From Lunasporangiospora selenospora (lineage: Eukaryota > Mortierellomycota > Mortierellomycetes > Mortierellales > Mortierellaceae): 13,240 nt of DNA. The position numbers were made by a program, and so were the translations under genes. The stretch covers positions 1 to 13,240 of the forward strand of contig JAABOA010000296.1 in assembly GCA_015680635.1 (NCBI GenBank). The letters run 5' to 3'. A model generated the notes under the pieces. It made no database searches, was not told the DNA's origin, and saw nothing but the letters and a program-made list of their open reading frames with translations. Positions 8,016-13,240 of this stretch are shown here, in pieces. Each line of letters opens with the position of its first letter. Position 1 is the stretch's first letter.

Positions 8016-9047
8016 GCTCGATATTTTTCTCCCGCTGTCATCGCCAAATCACATGACAACAATTGGGGACAACCCAATTTTCATGGGGTTTTCTTTCGGG
8101 GTTGTACTTTGATTATTTTGGCAGTTTGGAAAACCAAGTGTTCTGTCCCGACCTATCATCCCCCCTTAGTATCTAAAACCATTCATTCAGGGGCTGTGTT
8201 AATGACTACTCTGCAATTCTACAATAAACTTTGGGCAGGCGTTGTATTTTGTAGAAGTATTTCATTCCATGAGTACTACCCTTATACCATATCTCTACCT
8301 GATCTGGCTAGGTTTTCCATACCTCGCCTCACTTCAAGTATTAACAGCCTTTAGTCCCAGCAGGCAATGACCCTGGCAACTCCACTTCTAAACGTCTCTC
8401 TTGAAGGATGTCTGATTCGATGACGATAGATGACAAGTCCCCTCTCTATGGTCTATGAGTCTAGTTTGAAGGGTGAACGGAGCAGTGTATGTGATATAGC
8501 TTCCCACGATACTATGAAACGAAGTGTCTTGTATACTGAATAGGCAAAGAGAAAGTTTTTTTGTGACAGGAAACGTGTGCAAGGGATTCCGATTTGCGGC
8601 CCAAAATGTCCCGCCGAAGGAGCACAACAAGTAAGGTTTAGTGCGATGGTGAGATTGGCGGCGCTAAACAGGGTCGAAAAGAATTCTGAATGAGAGCCTT
8701 GGTTTCCCATTGCCCGATTGTCAGGCTACATTGCTCCAGTTGGTCCACTCGTTGAAATCTCTTGAATTAAGAACTCGTTCATTTCGTTTGTCATGGCCAG
8801 TGCCGGAAGCAAGTCTTCTAAAAATGCACAGATTGCTGTCTTCAAAACTGACCCTTATAGTAACTGCCAGAGGGCACTCTGTTCAACCCTCATAGTTAGC
8901 AGTGTTGAAGGGAAAAACATATGCCTTGCCCCTCTAGTTTAATTAATAGATATCATCTTGTCATAGCCTTTACCACTAGCACAGATGGTGAGAGTTCCTA
9001 GGTAATGCCATTGTTAGAGATGTGTGCTTGTTGGAGCACTCAAACTA
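8016..9047. other. Gene-poor intergenic stretch
   Basis: I see no supportable gene. A 7-bp inverted repeat (AATTGGG at 8061-8067 and CCCAATT at 8073-8079) lies near the left end. Short frames occur on both strands, for example a 49-codon plus frame at 8793-8942 starting MASAGSKSSKNAQ, but none has a domain, a splice pattern or a recognisable family. The base composition is close to even and without coding-like codon bias. Confidence 0.4.
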
Positions 9048-9305
9048 CTACTTTCTTGATCTCATCTCTATTGGGATATAGAGCAGAAAGAGAAAACCAA
9101 TGTTGTCTCTGATATCGATATCTGTAATGCGAATTATGCTGAGCGACTCAACTGGATAGATTTTAAGGCTGTATGCCAGCCCGGACGAAATACTCCATAC
9201 CCTCAAGATCAGGACCATTAAGGCACAATAATTTCCAAAGTTCATCCCGGTGATGTTTGGATACCAAACCTTCCTACTCAGGATAGGAACCCTGACTCCT
9301 CTATA
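9048..9305 (-). pseudogene. Decayed frame, faintly like the linker region of Helitron helicases
   Basis: On the minus strand, 9305 to 9048 is open for 85 codons plus a stop. It contains VPIL, then YPNITGMNFGNYCALMVLIL, R-W, and further on DIRDNIG. Helitron Rep/helicase proteins carry a segment of the form VPxLxGPxIPR...YxRYCxLMLxLFKPWRxxxDL, which this follows loosely (VP, Y-C-x-L-M, then a hydrophobic run, basic residue and Trp). The expected KPWR is RVW here and no Rep motif or P-loop is visible nearby, so if real this is a fragment. The likeness was judged by eye and is weak. Unrelated open frame by chance is the main alternative. Confidence 0.2.
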
Positions 9306-10365
9306 CTGTAAGAAAATATTAGTCTATGATGTCGTTACGCTGTAGCATACCTTTTACCCTCTAAAAGTAAAGGCAGAGCCATTGAATGAAGTAGCCGACC
9401 CAGGTGTACTCGTGTTCTTATACTATCCTGATGAAAAGCAGAAAGCGTCGTAAGGAGCCAAAAGCAGCATTGCCACAGCTTCATCAGTTTTTTTCTTGTC
9501 CCCGATATTCTAATCTTGCACCAAAAACAAAATATTTCCGAATCTCAAAAATGCCTCTTCTTCTCTCATTTTGTTTTTGTTTTTTGTTGTTTTTTTTCGC
9601 TCTTGCACCCATGACCATCGGCGCCTAGACTCGGCTTGCTGTCCTTGGTTTATGGATGTGTTGTACATGTACGGGATAGGTGCCACGCTTGGAACAAGTG
9701 AGAATACCTTGACACTATTGAGTCAGAGACTCTTACTTTGAGCCAAAATCTGATTACAGTTTCGACAGCAAGCTGGACTTGAATGCTCCGATTGCCATCT
9801 CCGAGTAAATGCAAACAGCAACCCTTACATGGAAACAAAGACAAAAAAAAATTATCCCTGCCATTGACTGGCTGAAGGACTAAAGGTGTGCTGCATGCAT
9901 AAAGTTTACAAAGTGGCTTTTGTGCCTCAGAACGATTTGGCTCAAAGGATTTTTTCCCGGTAACTCGCCCTCATCGCCCTCCTTTCTCGCTTACGTTTCT
10001 CAAAATATGTATAGGTCTTGTTGTTCAGTTTGGTGTCTAATCACATGCTGACACACATCCTCTAGATTCCTAGGCAACCACAACACATCTATATCTCCCA
10101 GCCCATGCACCCCAATGCCGTGGTAGACTACTTTCCGTATGTGGCAACTCATGCCCGCTGAAATGCATTTTCAAGCATCCAAAGCCGTCATCGTGCCACC
10201 AGAGTCAAGAATTGTGTGGTCAACCATACTCGTATGAATAACACAGCTCCCTCGCCAGCCAAATAAGCTCCGCCATACTGCAGTCATAAAAATATGAGAG
10301 ACCTGAGACTCGCATCGGGTTATCCCTAGTTCAACTGCCACAACATGACCTGGTCAACAGGTGAT
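9306..10365. other. Gene-poor intergenic stretch with T-rich tracts
   Basis: No supportable gene. A T-rich low-complexity tract lies at about 9569-9598. A 25-codon frame at 9551-9628 inside it reads as a hydrophobic peptide (MPLLLSFCFCFLLFFFALAP...), most simply a product of the T-richness. An A9 run lies at about 9843-9851. A 64-codon minus-strand frame at 9650-9844 has no recognisable features. Confidence 0.4.
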
Positions 10366-10399
10366 GAAGGGGGGGGGGGGAGGAAGAAAAAAAAGGAGG
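10366..10399 (+). repeat. 34-nt purine-only tract including G12
   Basis: Only A and G occur over 34 nt, including 12 consecutive G (10369-10380) followed by AGGAAG and A8. Such tracts can form triplex or G-quadruplex-like structures and are prone to length error in sequencing. It lies about 1.1 kb upstream of the transporter start. Confidence 0.85.
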
Positions 10400-11338
10400 T
10401 CTGGGCACTCTACTCTGGTATAGCTGGCTAACAAACAAAATGCGAAGATGAAGGAGCGGCTCCTTTGGCGTAGAGCTCTACCTTAACGCCATGGCCAGGA
10501 AAATATCTTGGCAGCCATGGCGGGGTTTGGGCCCTTGACCTGTGTCCACATTTGCATGGAAGTTTTCCACGAGTTCCATGACACGAAAGGCACGTCCTTT
10601 GGCAGTCACAACTGAACCTAACATCTGATAAACTTGTCTTCCCTGTCGCCCATCTGATAATGGCTTCAGCTCAGGTCCCTCGCCCACGCAACGCCCTCAT
10701 CTGGCGATGTCCTACAGATCTTTCTTCCCATTCGATTGGCCTCCAACCCAGGATCCCGATGCTCCCTCGACTTGCTCTCGCTCTTCCTTCTGTTCCGTGG
10801 GCGGAATACCAAATCCTGTAGAGCTCATCACGCCCTTTCAGTCCTCAGAGAGCTTATTGACCGGTTATCAGATCAAACTCAAGAGCTACGCTACGTCTTG
10901 CCCAAGTTCCTGAGAGTGTGGGATCCTCATCACATCCAACTCCACTCCCCCCCCCCAGATACTAGATTATGGTACCATCAAGAGCTACCAATCCAACAGT
11001 CCTAGTGTCATGGTACTCCTGCTGGACTCAATGGTCTATCCAAACTGTCCCTAATGTGCCTGGAGTGCCCTGCCGTTAGACTAAAATTCTGTTACCGAGG
11101 ATCTACCTCGCCTTCGGTCAAGAGCCTACCAATGAAAAAGTCAACCACTATATGCAGGTGTGTGTCATTCGTTTGCCCGTTGTGTCCAATCGCTGCATGG
11201 ACTGTCCAATATCTCGAGTCTCACCTCTCCGATGATTCAGACGCGTGGGCAACATACTTTTTCCAAACACTCGTCCCATCTCGCGTGTGTAAACCTTTTC
11301 TTCTGATTCAAACTCTCAGTACAGTCGGCAAGATAGAG
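10400..11338 (+). promoter_or_regulatory. Upstream region of the oligopeptide transporter gene, with GATA motifs
   Basis: No supportable gene; several 50 to 110-codon frames on both strands lack domains. CATCTGATAA occurs twice exactly (10622-10631 and 10651-10660), and an inverted GATAA (TTATC) lies at 10865-10869. GATAA is the core site of fungal GATA factors such as AreA/Nit2, which switch on peptide and protein use when preferred nitrogen is short. A C10 run is at 10947-10956. Regulation of the transporter by these sites is inference. Confidence 0.35.
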
Positions 11339-11347
11339 TATAAAAGG
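11339..11347 (+). promoter_or_regulatory. TATA box of the oligopeptide transporter gene
   Basis: TATAAAAGG is a near-ideal TATA box, 180 bp before the ATG at 11519. The following 150 bp are C/T-rich (for example CTTTCCCTTTGTC, CATTCCCTTCCGTTTCC), as expected for a fungal leader. Transcription would start near 11370. Confidence 0.65.
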
Positions 11348-11518
11348 CTACCATGGTCCTTGCTTTCCCTTTGTCGATTCTCGTCCGAGTAATCTGTCGC
11401 ATTTGCTCCACCGTCACCTCACTCTACACCATTCACATTCCCTTCCGTTTCCTCCAGTCATACTCTGCTCTCCTACCTACTTCCTTCTTCCATCGCTCGA
11501 CTCGGCTCACCTGCTGTC

Positions 11519-13240
11519 ATGTCTGACGTAAAGCAGGAAATTAACGAGGAGTCTGCTCCAGAAAATACCCTTGATCTCAATGAGAAGGGTGACTCCAGTG
11601 TAGACTCTTCTATTGAGGTAGATGAGAAAGAGAACTCGCCCATCGAGGCTGTTCGTTTGGGTAAGGAGTCTACACTTTTGCCTCAACCTCCGCGCTTACC
11701 TCATCATCCGGTGTCATATCTAACCACCCCATCCTTATTTATCGCAAACCTTACATAGCGGTGCCTGTCACTGATGATCCATCTCTCCCTGTCGTTACCT
11801 TCCGCTTCTGGATCATCTCACTCATCTTCACGGCTTTGGGGGCGACCATCCAGCAGTACTACTTCTTCCGCTCCACCTATGGAGCTTTCTCCATCTTCTT
11901 TGTTAACCTGGCCTCGTTCTCAATGGGCAATGCCATGGCCCGCTGGCTGCCTACCAAAAAGTGGACTATCTTTGGTCAAGTGCTTTCGTTGAACCCTGGA
12001 CCTTTCAACATCAAAGAGCATGCACTTATCGGCGTCGCTGTCGCAACAGGAGCCAACTCGGCCTATGCCGTCGATATCCTCTCGGCAACCGATCTTTACT
12101 TGGGTTTCCGTATCAACGCTCTCGGTTCCTTGCTTCTTATCATGACAACCCAGTGCCTTGGCTATGGTATGGCTGGTATGCTCCGCAAGTTCCTTGTCTA
12201 CCCTTCCGAAATGGTCTGGTACTCCAACCTCGTGCAGGTCGCTTTCTTCAACACCATTCACAACACTGAAGAGTACAAGCAAATCCGTCTGGTTCGCGGA
12301 TGGAGCCGCATGAAGTTCTTCTGGATCGTTGCTGCTATCTGCTTCGTCTACCAGTTCATCCCACAATGGCTTGCACCTCTCCTTGTTTACTTTGACTGGA
12401 TCTGCTGGATCAACCCCTTCAACATGAATGTTTGGGCACTCTTCTCTTCAATGTCGGGTGCTGGAATCCTCTCCTTGTCCTTTGATTGGACTTCGATCGC
12501 AGGACAGACGCTGTACCTTCCCTTGAACGGTCAGCTCTGCTGGTACGGAGGCATCATTCTCAGTTACTGGATCATTATGCCCATCATGTGGATCACCAAC
12601 ACTCTCGACACCAAGACTCTCAAGCGCCCACTCTCCGCAAGACTCTTCCATGAGGATGGCACGATGTTTAACATCAACAAATTCCTTACGAAGGAACATA
12701 CTCTTAATTCAACACTCTACGATGCCAGTCCTCCCGTTCGTATCGCTCCAATGTACGCTATTGGATTCATGACCTCCTTCATTGCCTTGTCTGCTTGCTT
12801 CTCTCATGTTGCTTGCTTCCACGGAGCTGAGATCTGGGCGTCCTGGAAACGAACTGTTAAATCCAAGGATGAGGATATTCATACCAGGATGATGCGTGTC
12901 TATCCCGAAGTGCCTCAGTCTTGGTATGCGATCTTCTACATCATCATGGTGGCCCTTTCCATTGTTGCTTGTGAGCTTTATGGCACGCAATTGCCCTGGT
13001 GGGGTCTGCTTCTGTCCCTATTCGTAGGCTGGGCTTTGACTCTGCCTCTCGGTGTCATCCAGTCAGTGACAGGATACAGCCCTCGCATCATGGGTCTCAC
13101 TGAACTCATCTGCGGTTATGCCCTTCCCGGCAAGCCCATTGCCAACATGACTTTCAAGTGCTACAGTACCATGGCTATGTACCAGTGCAATCTCCTGCTT
13201 ACCGATCTCAAACTTGGTCATTATATGAAAATCCCACCTC
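11519..13240 (+). CDS. Oligopeptide transporter (OPT family), 3' end beyond the window
   Basis: A proton-coupled importer of small peptides, and in some members glutathione, at the plasma membrane. Exon 1 is 11519-11660; a 98-nt intron (GTAAGG, branch-like CTAAC at 11719-11723, ACATAG) joins it in phase 1 to exon 2, which is open from 11759 to the right edge. This gives 541 residues of a protein usually 700 to 900 long. Residues 1-50 are a hydrophilic acidic cytosolic tail. After that come many hydrophobic segments. The OPT hallmark NPGPFNIKEH starts at residue 126. Other family features are the FDWTS site near 289, the loop DEDIHTRMMRVYPEVP, and GYALPGKPIANM followed by DLKLGHYMKIPP at the window edge. 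Codons are strongly biased to C and T endings (ATC, TTC, CTC, GGT), suggesting high expression. Together with the secreted protease 4 kb upstream it would suit use of external protein as a nitrogen source. Substrate cannot be assigned. Confidence 0.92.

Noticed and set aside
8388-8710. Two overlapping minus-strand frames of 80 and 85 codons
   Set aside because: They overlap each other in different frames, with no domain, no consistent codon bias and no splice model that improves either.
8793-8942. 49-codon plus frame MASAGSKSSKNAQ...
   Set aside because: Good ATG context but too short, no family likeness, no promoter or poly(A) signal seen; left as part of the intergenic description.
10478-10687. 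69-codon minus-strand frame
   Set aside because: It opens only from a GTG, has no recognisable motif, and contains the GATA repeat region antisense.
10660-10821. 53-codon plus frame starting MASAQVPRPRNALIW, which briefly recalls the start of a fungal HMG box (RPxNAFILYR)
   Set aside because: Only about eight residues fit. The rest lacks the HMG-box helices and Trp positions in any of the three plus frames.
10661-11005. 115-codon open plus frame with LRELIDRLSDQTQELRYVLPKFLRVW
   Set aside because: It has no ATG near the start, no recognised family and no clear splice partners, and it sits in the transporter's upstream region.
11054-11392. 112-codon plus frame before the transporter
   Set aside because: It spans the transporter's TATA box and C/T-rich start region, so it is most likely non-coding.

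Overview
The window looks like nuclear DNA from a filamentous fungus, most likely an early-diverging one of the Mucoromycota/Mortierellomycota type. The genes have short GT-AG introns (about 85 to 155 nt), TATA-like elements, pyrimidine-rich leaders, AATAAA-type poly(A) signals and a secreted pepsin-family protease. Placement below 'fungus' is inference from protein style, not something I could search.

Layout, left to right. (1) 1-122, minus strand: the first 40 residues of a gene that runs off the left edge. (2) 619-1587, minus: a four-exon gene for kinetochore subunit Spc24 (228 aa), rebuilt by following splice sites because its single exons look like unrelated small frames. (3) 1943-4888, plus: a two-exon, 946-aa, probably mitochondrial PPR-like protein, divergent from SPC24 across about 355 bp. 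(4) 5623-7440, plus: a three-exon secreted aspartic protease with signal peptide, propeptide and both catalytic Asp motifs, plus an unusual acidic insert and acidic tail. Its second intron has two in-frame acceptors 48 nt apart, one after a run of 15 A. (5) 7441-11518: about 4.1 kb without a convincing intact gene. It holds a perfect palindrome inside a two-helix membrane-protein-like frame broken by one TAG, a decayed minus-strand frame faintly like the linker region of Helitron helicases, low-complexity tracts, and the promoter of the last gene with repeated GATA motifs. (6) 11519 to the right edge, plus: the first 541 residues of an oligopeptide transporter (OPT family), cut off by the window end.

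The genes do not form one pathway. SPC24 and the PPR gene are housekeeping neighbours sharing a divergent promoter. The secreted protease and the peptide transporter, 4 kb apart on the same strand, would fit an extracellular protein-digestion and peptide-uptake pair, with GATA motifs upstream of the transporter consistent with nitrogen control; that link is inference. I found no tRNA, rRNA, CRISPR array, intact transposon or convincing novel multi-gene system.
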